Source of the DNA: Spirochaetales bacterium Spiro_10 | GTDB taxonomy: Bacteria; Spirochaetota; Spirochaetia; Treponematales; Treponemataceae | Direction of reading: 5' to 3' | Length of the DNA: 55,613 bases | Assembly (NCBI GenBank): GCA_001604405.1 | Contig: LVBL01000012.1 | Coordinates: forward strand, 1-55,613 | Part shown: positions 15,051 through 24,727 of the stretch, piece after piece | Position numbering within the stretch: the stretch's first letter is position 1 | Layout: each line of letters starts with the position of its first letter | The notes under the pieces: model-generated | The model's database searches: none | Told to the model about the DNA's origin: nothing | The model's input: the letters and a program-made list of their open reading frames with translations, nothing else | Made by a program: the position numbers and the translations under genes

Positions 15051-18000
15051 ATGAACAAACTCGGAACAAAACGATATATCGCCTTCGCGGCCATCCTTCT
15101 CGCGCTTTCCGGAGCGGCGTGGGGGCAGATAGCTTGGGATGGCGGCGGAGACGGCACGACCTGGACCGACGCGAATAACTGGTTACCCAACACGGTTCCC
15201 GGCCCGGGGGATACCGTCAACTTTTTCGCCGCAGGCTTCGAGGCGAGCCCGACAAGGACCATAACGATCGCCGGGCCAGTCACGGTCGCTGGCATCACTA
15301 CCACCAACAACCAGGACGACACGTTCACCCTCACCTTTACCGGGGCCGGAAGCCTTACCGTCAACGGCGACATGGAATTCTTCCGCCCGACCCTCGACCT
15401 TGCAAGCGACACGGCAACCTATGTATTCGACCTCGACGTCACTTGCACGGGAACGGTCACGACCCACACGGGAACGACGGTTTCCGTCCCTGCGGGAAAC
15501 CAATTCCAGGCGAATATCTTCCGGCAATCCGCCACGAACAGCGATCCCGATACCATACTCGCCGTCGCGGGAACCCTCGTTACGAACACGCTCAACCTTT
15601 CGGTAAACGCCTTCGAGGGCATGCAACTACAAGTAGCTTTGGGCGGGCTCGTGCGAACAGGAACCCTCACCCGAAACGCGGCCGGGCCGGAAATCCCCTC
15701 CGTCAACAACGGAACGATCATCTCGGGGGCGGCGCCGACGAATGTCGATTTTGCCGGGGGCAATCCGGTGATCGTCGGAGCGGCGGGTGACGTTCGCGTA
15801 TGGACCGGCTTGGGAGGAGACGATCTCGCGTCAAACGGGGCAAACTGGGATCTGGGAACCCCGCCTCCGGCTACTACCGGGACCGCCATCTTCCCGATCG
15901 ACGCCAACCCGATCGTCGACGTCAATTACACCCTTCGGAATATCGTCGTTCAGTCACCGAGAACGGTCGTTCTCACCGTAAATGCGGGGACGCTCACGAT
16001 CGCGGCCGGAGGCACGCTTCAAAACGACGGAACCCTGACCGTTACCGGAGCGGGAAACCTGAACGTCGCTGGTACGACTTTGAACACGGGATCCTTGACG
16101 ACCGCGGGTGTGGGGACGCGCACTCTCGCAGCGACGACGAACACGGGCACGATAACCGTCGGGGCCGGAACGCTTACGGCGACGAACCTCACGAACTCGG
16201 GCACGGTCGCGGTCGGCGCGAATACGCTGACGGCGACCGGGTATACCTCAGGCGGAGGCGATCTCGTGACCGTTGCCGCGGGAGGCTCGGCGACTCTTCC
16301 CGGCACCGTCGGCACGCTCACGATGACCGGGGGCAGCGCGACGGTTACCGGTAACATTACGACCTTCAACGCGAGCGGCACCTCGTCCATAGACTGTTCG
16401 GGAACCATCGCAAACTTCACCGTGACGGGCGGTACTACGACGCTCGCGAGCGGCATCACGGCGACGACACTTACGAACGACGGAACCATAACCGCGGGAG
16501 CGAACTCCCTGACCGTGAACGGCGTCACGGATAACACCGGGGGAACGATAACAGCGGGAACGAACACCCTGACGCTAACTGGTGCCACGAACAACACAGG
16601 GGGAACGATAAACGTCGGAACCCTTGGCGCCACCTTCGGGGGGAACTTTACGGGGGGCACGCTCAACGGGAACGGTGGTGCCAACCCGACGATCAGCTTT
16701 CGCGGCACCACGACGACGATGGGCACGGTCGCCATCGCGGGTGACACGGTTCTCTTCGACGGGACATTCGCGCAAGGCTTCGACCCGGGTGCGGGAAATA
16801 CGTACGCCGCGGTAACCGTCAACAAAACGGGCGGGACGCTCACGGTCAACGGAAATCCGCTTTCCTGCACTACGCTGACGCTGACTGCCTCGACGGGATG
16901 CACGTTCGCGACGCCCGTCACGGCGCCAACCCTAACGCTTGCCGGAACGACTGGAACGATCGAATTCAGCGACAGCCTCACCGTCGCGACAAACTTGACA
17001 AACGCAGGCGGGACATTCGCGCTCAACCTGTATGGAAACGGAACAACGATCACGCCGGCCGCGACGTTCAACACAAACAATACAGTCACGATCGGCGACA
17101 GTACACTTGACACAATCACCTTCACCGGTGGTTTCTCCCATACGACTGGAGCGACCGCGCTCTCAGGGAACCTCGTGACGACCGGTAACGCGGTGACACT
17201 GTATGACGGTATAACTGCGCGCACGCTCACGATAAATGCAAACTCGACGATAAACACCGGGGCAGGCGGCAACATTACCGCTCACACGATCGCGAGGGGA
17301 GGAGCAACACCCTGGACGCTCGGTCTCACGGCAGGAACGGGGAATATCACGATAACGGGAACAGTGGGTGCAGGCCTCGCTCTAGGAGCGCTCAGTATGT
17401 CATCCAGCGGAACCTTTCAGACGAACTCGACTGTCTCTGCCGCATCAGTTGGCATAACGGGCGGGGCGGTAGACCTTAACGGAAACGTCACCGCTCCAGG
17501 AGGATTCAGCTCGTCAGGGACGACATTCGACAACACCGGCGCGACGATAACGACAACGGGAACCAACATAGCAATCAACCATTCCGTCGTGATTACGATC
17601 GGCGCGGCGCTTACGAGCAACGGGGGAACTATTGCTATAGAATCGCCCGGCGCGGTGACGATCGGAGCGGCACTTTCGAGCGGGGCGGGAAACATTGATA
17701 TCGACTCGACGACAGCGACAATCGGAATCAACGCACCGATAAATTCAACCACAGGGCTGGTTACGATTGACTCGTCGGGGCTCACCACGATCACGGACAA
17801 CGGCGATATCACGACGACGACCGGCAACGTAACCTTCGGGTCTGTCGGGACGGGAGCTCTCTCGACCGCCGGCGAAATCACCACCGGAGGCGGGAACATT
17901 GTCTTTACCCGCGATACCACGATTACGGCGGCCGTAGCGCTTACTACCGGCGGGGGCGGCGGTGATATCAATTTCATGGCAGCTCTTGAAGGAGTGCCAT

Positions 18001-21000
18001 TGAATGCCGATACGCTGTCGCTGACAGCGGGAAACGGATCGGTAGTATTCACGAGTACTGTCGGATCCGGCGAATCGCTTGGAGCTATCACGGTCATTTC
18101 CGCCACGAACTTCGCTGGAAACGCCGTCGGCGGCATTCCGACGGGGTCCATTCGTGCAACAAGTCTCACACAAAACGCCGGAATTGGAACAACGCGACTC
18201 GGAGCGATCACCGTCACCGGCACCGTCGGGATCACGGTCTCGACTGCGGCCGTTTTTTTAACGGGGCCCGTATCGGCACCTGGAGGGTTTTCTTCCAGCG
18301 GCACCGGCGCCACAAGCAACTTCGACAATACCGGCGCTACAATTACGACGGCAGTTAACAACAACATAGTAATCAACCACCCGGGCGCGGTAACGATTGG
18401 CGCTGCGCTTACGAGCGTCACGGGAAATATCAACATCGGAGCGGCGGTAGCAGGAACGATTACGCTGAATGTCGCGAGCCCCACCACCGTGGCGGAAACG
18501 ACCGGAGGAAACATAACATTCAACCGCCCGGTCACGCTTGGAGCGGACACTGTCATCAGCACCGGTGCGTTGGTGGGGGGAAGCATTTCCTTCGGCGCGG
18601 CCTCGTCGATTACCGGCGCGCAATCGCTCACGTTGACGGCGGGAACGGGAAGCGTCGAGCTCTTGGAGGCGGCCGGGACGCTTACCTCACTAACAGTAAC
18701 GGGCGCGAGCGCGATATTTTGGAACAACATCACGACGTCGGGAGCCGCTGGCGTCGACGTTACGGCGACGACGATCACCCTCGATGAATTAACAATAACA
18801 GCGGGGACAAACCTATCCGCTTCAATTAATCTCAACGGCGCGGTCGCATTGACGGGCGGACCCGCAAGCCTTTCCGCGGTCGACGACATTACCTTCGCGT
18901 CCACGGTCTCTGGAACCCAGAACCTCACGGTCGCGACATCTGCCGCCCTAGGATCGATTGTCACGTTTACGGGCAATGTCGGCACCGCACCACTCGTCGC
19001 GCTCGGACCAATAACGATAACGAATGCCCGAGACGTCGTTTTCAACGGGAGCGTGCGCGCGACCAGTCTCGTTCAAAACGTGGGATTAGGAACGACGACA
19101 CTTCTTAACAACGTCACCACGAGTAGCGGCGTCAACATCACGGCAGCAACCATCAATCTCGACAGTGCAACACCTCAAACCATTCAAGTGACCGGAGCCG
19201 GCATCGCGCGGTTTAACGGGGCTGTTACACTGGCGAGTGGCTCCACCACCGCGATCACCACATTTAACGGCCCAATTTCTCTCCTTTCGACGGTAAACGG
19301 TGGAGACGAACTAACCGTTACGGCAGGAATGAGCAACGCCGTTACGTTCGGCAGTGCTCTCGGAGATACAATCGGGGGCGCAACACCGCTCACTTCGCTT
19401 GTCGTGACAGGCGGCAACGTTGCGTTCTACGGTATCGGCAATGCTGGAGTATCGGGCGTTACGGGAACGGTGCAGGTAACCGCGTCAAGCGCGATAGACC
19501 TGTATGGCGACTTCTACCGCTCTGGAGGCGCTCAAACATGGACGGCCACGACGGGCGGCGTTCGCTATCGAGCGACGGCGAACGGAACTTGGCAGGCAGG
19601 AGGGGGAATCTCGTGCCCAGCGACGGACCTCTACCTTGACCATGAGGGTCAGACCCTCACAATCGCATCCGACCTTTCGTGCAGAAACCTCTATTTCTAC
19701 CGTGGCGCGCTTTCATGCACGGGCGTTACTTTTACTATAAACTTGGACCTCGCGATTTTTGGAAATTTTTATTCGGCCGATGATCCGGAATGGACAACCC
19801 TTGCCCCTCAGGACACTCGATATGCATACTCCGGCGCAAGCACGCTTTCATTCTATCCAAATGGAGGAGCGTATAGTGCGACTAGCGGATTATCTATTGT
19901 TGCGCCGAACGCAACGTTCAGTGGTGCGATTGGTGCTACATTTAACGTTAGCGGCAACTTCTATGTCAATGGCACAGACATGGACACGTTCATACTAAGT
20001 ATTCCAAACAACGCCAACAATAATCCCCAGTTTAATTCGGGAGATGCAGTTTCCGCAACGCAATGGGGCACTCCCTATGCAGTCGCCTTTAACATGACAG
20101 TTACTGCTTCTACAACGTCCGGTGGATGGGTCGCGGCATCGACAACAGCACAGGGAGTTACTAACGGCGGTCCAGTAAACGGCAACTGGCAATTCGCGCG
20201 ACCCATAATAAGCGCAGCAAGGACGATCTACGACAACATACTTTATATTACATTTATGAATGACTTGACCAATACTCCGATGAGCATCGAGAATTCAAGC
20301 GGGCAAATCAGCGCAGCAATCTCGGCTGTGGCTCCGGGCGGAATATACTATAACTCAGGAGGCATTCGATTCGACGCCGTCTCGGCAAATCCCGACGGTA
20401 CGGGAGCGCTCCTTGCGAGCGGCGTATCGGGCTTCTATCTCCGCCATAGTGCCGGAAGCTGGAATACCGACGCCAGAGGAACGAGCTCGGGAGCAACAGA
20501 AAGTACCAACCGATCAAACGTTCATAGAGTCACCGTCCCCGATCTCTCCTTCTTGAAAGGACTCCTTTACGCTGAAGATGGTAAAACGATGGTTCAGAAT
20601 TACGGTAACCACGGAGTCGCTGTTTATCAGGGAACCACAGATGGTTGCCGGCCCACGCTCGTGGAAGTGCGAACGGGGCAGGAACAGCATGACCCCGTAC
20701 AGGCGAACCAGTATCCGTATGACGCGCATAACTTTATCGAATTTCGCTATTCGGAACCCGTGTATATCGGAGGTTTTGACGCGCTGGTGGCCGCGGCGAA
20801 CTGGCCCATCCCCTACGCACGCGCACAAGATTCGTTTGCCGCCATTGGTGACTGGGGCGGGGCTATCGAGATCTCGGGATCCGACCTTGAAATCGTTGGG
20901 TATGCGACAATTGATACTGGAGTGGTTAACACGGGAACCCGGGGGGATTATGCGGGGGGCGTATCTCCAGACCTATCGGATACCACCATACACGGACTCT

Positions 21001-23111
21001 ATCGGGACTTCTCGGTTGACGGAAACCCGGTCAATTTTGCGACACAGGACCATCGTCTAAGGATTGCAATTGCCGGCTGGTGCGAGGAAACATTGTCGCC
21101 CCCCCACTCAGAGCCTTACAAGTGGTTCTACCAGGGATTCATTAATAACGCGACCCTTCCCTCGGGAACGGTTCATGTACTTCCGAACAACTTCATTCGT
21201 GACCGGGCAGCTACGCCCAATGTACTCGAACATCAAAGCAGTATAGCCGCAGGGTACGGAGACTCTGAATACGCAAAAGCCGCCGTCACCGTCAACAACG
21301 GGACGGCCGACCTCTACGGGCCCTGGGACACGACACGACCGGTTTTTGCGGGCGTAATGCCCGCCGGCTCTTGGGGTACGGGGCCAACCTACCACGAGGC
21401 TATTCCACAAGCATCGCTTGCAGGTAACGTCAACCGCCTCGAGATGCACTTCTTCGACAATGAGGTTCCATATACTATTCCCTTGTATCAGTATCAATGG
21501 GTCTCCCGCTCCGGGTGGTTCACGCCCACGAGTTTACCCATACAGACGGCACCGGAGACCTTCGGCGGCTCGCGGCCGGACGACGGAACATATACCCGTC
21601 CCACCTCGGGAGGCGTCCGAGACTCCTCGTTCGTACGCGCGAACGAAGGCGCGTTCACCGTTACGAACGTGACAGTGGCCGAGACCGCGAGCACCTCGAT
21701 ACACCTTCCCGGTTTCCTCACACGCGTCTCGTCGGTGTTCTTCAATCTCACACTGCCCCTCGATGTGGCCGACGACCCGTACCAGACAATCCTGATCGAC
21801 GAGGGGTTCTTTACCTGGCCGATCGCGGCGGCGGATCTCAGGGTTTCCTACAGCGCGTTCCCCGCAGCCGGCGGCGGTTTTGTGACCGACCTTGCGGGAA
21901 ACCTCTTGTCCACAGTGGCACCTCTTACCTGCCTTGACCGCGCGCCTCCTCAAGTCGTACTTACCCTCGCGGGGGTGAACAGGAACGAGGTTCTCGTGCT
22001 CTTCTCGAAAAATATGTCCGCTGGTACGGCTGACGCGGGAAGGATCCGAATACGACTCACTGACGGAGGCGGACCCGATGACGTAATACCGGCATCCGTT
22101 ACATTCAATCCCTTGACCCCACGGATACTTCGCTTTACCTTTCCTGACTCCGTATCCGCGGAGCACATTCTCAACGCGGGGTCAATCATTTGGTTTGAAA
22201 CCGGCAACTGGCAACCTAACCCTGAAACGGGAATACCGGAAGACAACACCTATTACGGCGATATCGCCGGCAACTTCGTCCCCGTCGGGGAGACGCACCG
22301 GCTGACGGACCTCGGGATCGGGATACTCGACGTCCTCTTCGCCTCGGACGGGGTGAACGCGGACGGCGTCTTCGGCGCCGGGGAGGGGGCGCTCCGCGTC
22401 TTCGACGGCACGGGAAGCCTCCTTGACCGGAACGTCACGATCGGAACCCGGCTCACGAGCGGGATGGCATCCCCGCTTCCGCTCACGATGTACTTCGACG
22501 CGAACCCGGGCGCGGCCACGGCGCCGAACCTCTTCAACTCCGCGGCGAACGCCGAGAGCCGGCTCTGGCTCCCGTCCGTGCTCCCCGGTTTCAACCTGAT
22601 GGGCAACGGCGCGGCGCGCGCGCTCGCCCCGGACGCGATCCTCAACGGACTCCAGACCCTCCGCAACTTCACCATCCCGGAGGCGGACGTCGACATGGAA
22701 ATCGGCAACAGCATGGACATGGTCTTCCGGTACGGCGGGCTCTTCTGCGTGAGGCTCGACGACGAGACGGACATCGCGAGCGTCGCCCCCTGGACCTTCC
22801 GCGTCTCGGAAACGAGAAAACAGCGCGGCGGGGTCACGATACTCAACAACGTCATCGACTCGAACCGCCGCGAGCGCACCATGCTCCGCGTCGAGCTTCC
22901 GCGCGCGGGCAACCTCGTCATCCAGGTGTTCACCCTGGACGGCAACCTCGTGCGCGTGCTCGAGCGGAACCGGCGGGGCGGCGGGACCTACACCTACGAG
23001 TGGGACGGCACGAACGCCGGCAACCGGCCCGTGGCGCGCGGGATGTACTTCATCCGCGTGGTCGGGCCGGACATCGACGAGATCCGCAAGGTCATGGTGG
23101 TGAAGGAATAG
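15051..23111 (+). CDS. Giant repetitive secreted protein with FlgD-like C-terminal domain
   Basis: The 2686-residue product starts with a signal peptide (MNKLGTKRYIAFAAILLALS, cleavage near AWGQ). Two similar W-rich modules follow at about residues 29 and 250 (WTDANNWLPNTVPGPGD and NGANWDLGTPPPATTG). About 1150 residues of low-complexity Thr/Gly/Asn/Ala repeats follow (pattern xTLTNxGTITVGAGTLT), predicted to form a beta-helix or solenoid as in filamentous adhesins. A more complex region (about 1490-2400) follows, and the end is a FlgD-type Ig-like domain (about 2599-2686, VFTLDGNLVRVLE, YEWDGTNAG). It is probably exported and surface-associated. No autotransporter barrel or LPXTG motif is seen. 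It ends 3 nt before a convergent lipoprotein gene. Confidence 0.85.
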   Translation: MNKLGTKRYIAFAAILLALSGAAWGQIAWDGGGDGTTWTDANNWLPNTVPGPGDTVNFFAAGFEASPTRTITIAGPVTVAGITTTNNQDDTFTLTFTGAGSLTVNGDMEFFRPTLDLASDTATYVFDLDVTCTGTVTTHTGTTVSVPAGNQFQANIFRQSATNSDPDTILAVAGTLVTNTLNLSVNAFEGMQLQVALGGLVRTGTLTRNAAGPEIPSVNNGTIISGAAPTNVDFAGGNPVIVGAAGDVRVWTGLGGDDLASNGANWDLGTPPPATTGTAIFPIDANPIVDVNYTLRNIVVQSPRTVVLTVNAGTLTIAAGGTLQNDGTLTVTGAGNLNVAGTTLNTGSLTTAGVGTRTLAATTNTGTITVGAGTLTATNLTNSGTVAVGANTLTATGYTSGGGDLVTVAAGGSATLPGTVGTLTMTGGSATVTGNITTFNASGTSSIDCSGTIANFTVTGGTTTLASGITATTLTNDGTITAGANSLTVNGVTDNTGGTITAGTNTLTLTGATNNTGGTINVGTLGATFGGNFTGGTLNGNGGANPTISFRGTTTTMGTVAIAGDTVLFDGTFAQGFDPGAGNTYAAVTVNKTGGTLTVNGNPLSCTTLTLTASTGCTFATPVTAPTLTLAGTTGTIEFSDSLTVATNLTNAGGTFALNLYGNGTTITPAATFNTNNTVTIGDSTLDTITFTGGFSHTTGATALSGNLVTTGNAVTLYDGITARTLTINANSTINTGAGGNITAHTIARGGATPWTLGLTAGTGNITITGTVGAGLALGALSMSSSGTFQTNSTVSAASVGITGGAVDLNGNVTAPGGFSSSGTTFDNTGATITTTGTNIAINHSVVITIGAALTSNGGTIAIESPGAVTIGAALSSGAGNIDIDSTTATIGINAPINSTTGLVTIDSSGLTTITDNGDITTTTGNVTFGSVGTGALSTAGEITTGGGNIVFTRDTTITAAVALTTGGGGGDINFMAALEGVPLNADTLSLTAGNGSVVFTSTVGSGESLGAITVISATNFAGNAVGGIPTGSIRATSLTQNAGIGTTRLGAITVTGTVGITVSTAAVFLTGPVSAPGGFSSSGTGATSNFDNTGATITTAVNNNIVINHPGAVTIGAALTSVTGNINIGAAVAGTITLNVASPTTVAETTGGNITFNRPVTLGADTVISTGALVGGSISFGAASSITGAQSLTLTAGTGSVELLEAAGTLTSLTVTGASAIFWNNITTSGAAGVDVTATTITLDELTITAGTNLSASINLNGAVALTGGPASLSAVDDITFASTVSGTQNLTVATSAALGSIVTFTGNVGTAPLVALGPITITNARDVVFNGSVRATSLVQNVGLGTTTLLNNVTTSSGVNITAATINLDSATPQTIQVTGAGIARFNGAVTLASGSTTAITTFNGPISLLSTVNGGDELTVTAGMSNAVTFGSALGDTIGGATPLTSLVVTGGNVAFYGIGNAGVSGVTGTVQVTASSAIDLYGDFYRSGGAQTWTATTGGVRYRATANGTWQAGGGISCPATDLYLDHEGQTLTIASDLSCRNLYFYRGALSCTGVTFTINLDLAIFGNFYSADDPEWTTLAPQDTRYAYSGASTLSFYPNGGAYSATSGLSIVAPNATFSGAIGATFNVSGNFYVNGTDMDTFILSIPNNANNNPQFNSGDAVSATQWGTPYAVAFNMTVTASTTSGGWVAASTTAQGVTNGGPVNGNWQFARPIISAARTIYDNILYITFMNDLTNTPMSIENSSGQISAAISAVAPGGIYYNSGGIRFDAVSANPDGTGALLASGVSGFYLRHSAGSWNTDARGTSSGATESTNRSNVHRVTVPDLSFLKGLLYAEDGKTMVQNYGNHGVAVYQGTTDGCRPTLVEVRTGQEQHDPVQANQYPYDAHNFIEFRYSEPVYIGGFDALVAAANWPIPYARAQDSFAAIGDWGGAIEISGSDLEIVGYATIDTGVVNTGTRGDYAGGVSPDLSDTTIHGLYRDFSVDGNPVNFATQDHRLRIAIAGWCEETLSPPHSEPYKWFYQGFINNATLPSGTVHVLPNNFIRDRAATPNVLEHQSSIAAGYGDSEYAKAAVTVNNGTADLYGPWDTTRPVFAGVMPAGSWGTGPTYHEAIPQASLAGNVNRLEMHFFDNEVPYTIPLYQYQWVSRSGWFTPTSLPIQTAPETFGGSRPDDGTYTRPTSGGVRDSSFVRANEGAFTVTNVTVAETASTSIHLPGFLTRVSSVFFNLTLPLDVADDPYQTILIDEGFFTWPIAAADLRVSYSAFPAAGGGFVTDLAGNLLSTVAPLTCLDRAPPQVVLTLAGVNRNEVLVLFSKNMSAGTADAGRIRIRLTDGGGPDDVIPASVTFNPLTPRILRFTFPDSVSAEHILNAGSIIWFETGNWQPNPETGIPEDNTYYGDIAGNFVPVGETHRLTDLGIGILDVLFASDGVNADGVFGAGEGALRVFDGTGSLLDRNVTIGTRLTSGMASPLPLTMYFDANPGAATAPNLFNSAANAESRLWLPSVLPGFNLMGNGAARALAPDAILNGLQTLRNFTIPEADVDMEIGNSMDMVFRYGGLFCVRLDDETDIASVAPWTFRVSETRKQRGGVTILNNVIDSNRRERTMLRVELPRAGNLVIQVFTLDGNLVRVLERNRRGGGTYTYEWDGTNAGNRPVARGMYFIRVVGPDIDEIRKVMVVKE
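17495..18470 (+). repeat. Duplicated internal module in the giant protein
   Basis: Two segments about 780 nt apart encode near-identical blocks. One begins at about 17497 (APGGFSSSG, FDNTGATITT, INHSVVITIGAALTS) and the other at about 18277 (APGGFSSSG, FDNTGATITT, INHPGAVTIGAALTS). Shorter GTITAGTNTLT-like units recur from about 16050 to 16620. The pattern fits expansion by internal duplication. Confidence 0.75.
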
Positions 23112-23114
23112 GAA

Positions 23115-24296
23115 TTACAAACCGTTCGGATGGAACCTGAGCTCGGGCGCGGCCAAGAGGACGCTGCCCGGGCGGGAGTTCTGGAGGTCGATGTCGAGCG
23201 AGAGGACGGGCACGTCCGGCGTCAGCTCGGGAATCGTATACTGCAGGACGTTGCCGGAAAGGCGGGCGGTGAACCGCCGCCATCCCGGCGTCGCGGCGCT
23301 GTAGACGTACGTCGACGAGGCCGCCGCGAGCGTGCTGTACTCGGTGCCGCTCATGGAGACGGTAAACCGGTCAAGATGATAGCGCGGCTCCGTCGCGGAG
23401 GCGTCGTAATCGACCCGCGCCCAGACGCTGAAGGAATACACCCCGCTTTCGAGAACCGGGACCGTGTCGTTCCGGCCCAGCAACAGCCGCACGGTCGCGT
23501 ACGAGCGGCTGCACATGGTGATGTCGTCGATATTCACCGGGGTAAAGCCGCTCACGGGCGTCACCGGCTCGAAGGTGAGAGTAAGCGCCTCGCTGGTAAC
23601 GTCCGGCAAGAACGCGGCGCCGAAGTGCCCGGTACTGTTGTCGGGCTTATACGCGACTGGATCGCTCGAAATCTTGACTTGCATCTCGACGGTCGAACCG
23701 GATTGGGGATACCGGAATTCTATCCGATACGGATGCCCGGCCGTCGCCGGATACCCGACCATGGCCGGCGTCCACGTGATGGTTCCGCCAGTCGAAGAGA
23801 GAGCCAGGCTTTGCAGCCCGTTCAAGGGCGAGCTCGAGGTTATGCCGTAGGTAACTGGCCCTACAGACGAAAAACCGGGCCCCAAGCCTGTCTCGAACGA
23901 TCCGTCCTGGATAAGATTGACGAGTTCCAGACGGTATACGGGAGAAGCCGCGTCGAGTCCGGCGGGCAGGGGCTCGGTATATCCCGCTCCCCCGGCGGTG
24001 TCGTATCCGGCATCAGCGACCGGTTCAAGGGTGACATAATCGTGATCATCCCAATCGGCGCTGTACCGGTATTTCAAGTCCCAGCTGGCCTGGTCGGGAA
24101 CGGCGGGAGCGGGACCCGATCCCGAAAAGACGCCGAACCCCAGGGTTTCGATGAAATTCGAGGTTTCATACTCGGGGCCGAAGGGATTTCCGGACTCGAA
24201 GAGGCTGCACTGGGCGAAATAGAGAGCGACCAGGGCGATCGTCACAATCGCCAAAACACGGGGAAAAGGGCCGCTCGGGTCACGCAATTGGCTCAT
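23115..24296 (-). CDS. Lipoprotein with carbohydrate-binding-like module
   Basis: A 393-residue predicted lipoprotein. The signal peptide runs through a hydrophobic stretch to LYFAQC, with Cys30 as the lipidation site in the loose lipobox common in spirochaetes. The central part (NLIQDGSFETGLGPGFSS...) resembles the opening of CBM4/9-type carbohydrate-binding beta-sandwiches, and a second sandwich-like half follows. The enzyme or glycan partner is unknown. Its start has a GGAG site behind a strong promoter. It converges on the giant protein gene with 3 nt between them, so it may belong to the same surface module, which is only an inference. Confidence 0.75.
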   Translation of the reverse strand: MSQLRDPSGPFPRVLAIVTIALVALYFAQCSLFESGNPFGPEYETSNFIETLGFGVFSGSGPAPAVPDQASWDLKYRYSADWDDHDYVTLEPVADAGYDTAGGAGYTEPLPAGLDAASPVYRLELVNLIQDGSFETGLGPGFSSVGPVTYGITSSSPLNGLQSLALSSTGGTITWTPAMVGYPATAGHPYRIEFRYPQSGSTVEMQVKISSDPVAYKPDNSTGHFGAAFLPDVTSEALTLTFEPVTPVSGFTPVNIDDITMCSRSYATVRLLLGRNDTVPVLESGVYSFSVWARVDYDASATEPRYHLDRFTVSMSGTEYSTLAAASSTYVYSAATPGWRRFTARLSGNVLQYTIPELTPDVPVLSLDIDLQNSRPGSVLLAAPELRFHPNGL

Positions 24297-24312
24297 CCGA
24301 CTCTCCGGCTAG

Positions 24313-24341
24313 AGTATATCCCATCCCGCGCTCCTTGACAA
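24313..24341 (-). promoter_or_regulatory. Promoter of the lipoprotein at 24296
   Basis: TTGTCA (24336-24341), 17 nt, TATACT (24313-24318) on the minus strand. The predicted start leaves only about a 10-nt leader containing GGAG. On the opposite strand the same region reads TTGACA (24335-24340), which may serve as the -35 of the divergent PilZ gene, but the -10 at 17-nt spacing (AATGCT) is poor. Confidence 0.75.
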
Positions 24342-24373
24342 ACCGGGTTAAAAGGGGAATGCTTGGCTCCTGT

Positions 24374-24727
24374 ATGAGTAGCGATAACCGTCAGACCCCC
24401 CGTTTCCGGGATTTTGCCCGGGCGAGGATCGAGGAACTGTGCCATCTTCCCGGCTTCCTGGAGGACGTGAGCAAAACCGGCTGCAAGGTGCGGTTTTCCC
24501 ATGATTTCGAGGTGGACGCCGATCGGGAATATACCCTGACTATCCAGCCGGCCGGAAGGTCCGGTTTGCGCGAATTCGATCTTACCGTCAAGCCGGAATG
24601 GGTCGAGCGGGACCAAGATTCCCTCGAAATCGGCTTTTCCGTGCTCCGATCCCCCGGAACGCGCAGCCTCTTCAAATATGTGGAACTGCTCGCGGGCCTC
24701 GAGGACCGCGAGGTTCAGGAAGCCTAG
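24374..24727 (+). CDS. PilZ domain protein
   Basis: A 117-residue single-domain protein with the PilZ c-di-GMP-binding pattern: an arginine-rich N-terminus (RQTPRFRDFARARI, RxxxR type) followed by DVSKTG, matching (D/N)xSxxG. Such stand-alone proteins usually couple c-di-GMP to motility or surface behaviour. The start at 24374 (MSSDNRQTPRF) was preferred over 24335 because it begins just ahead of the domain. No Shine-Dalgarno site is visible. The next gene starts immediately after its stop. Confidence 0.85.
   Translation: MSSDNRQTPRFRDFARARIEELCHLPGFLEDVSKTGCKVRFSHDFEVDADREYTLTIQPAGRSGLREFDLTVKPEWVERDQDSLEIGFSVLRSPGTRSLFKYVELLAGLEDREVQEA

Noticed and set aside
16050-19440. CRISPR array or tandem-repeat non-coding element
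   Set aside because: The repeats are imperfect, of varying spacing, and lie in frame within one long coding sequence.
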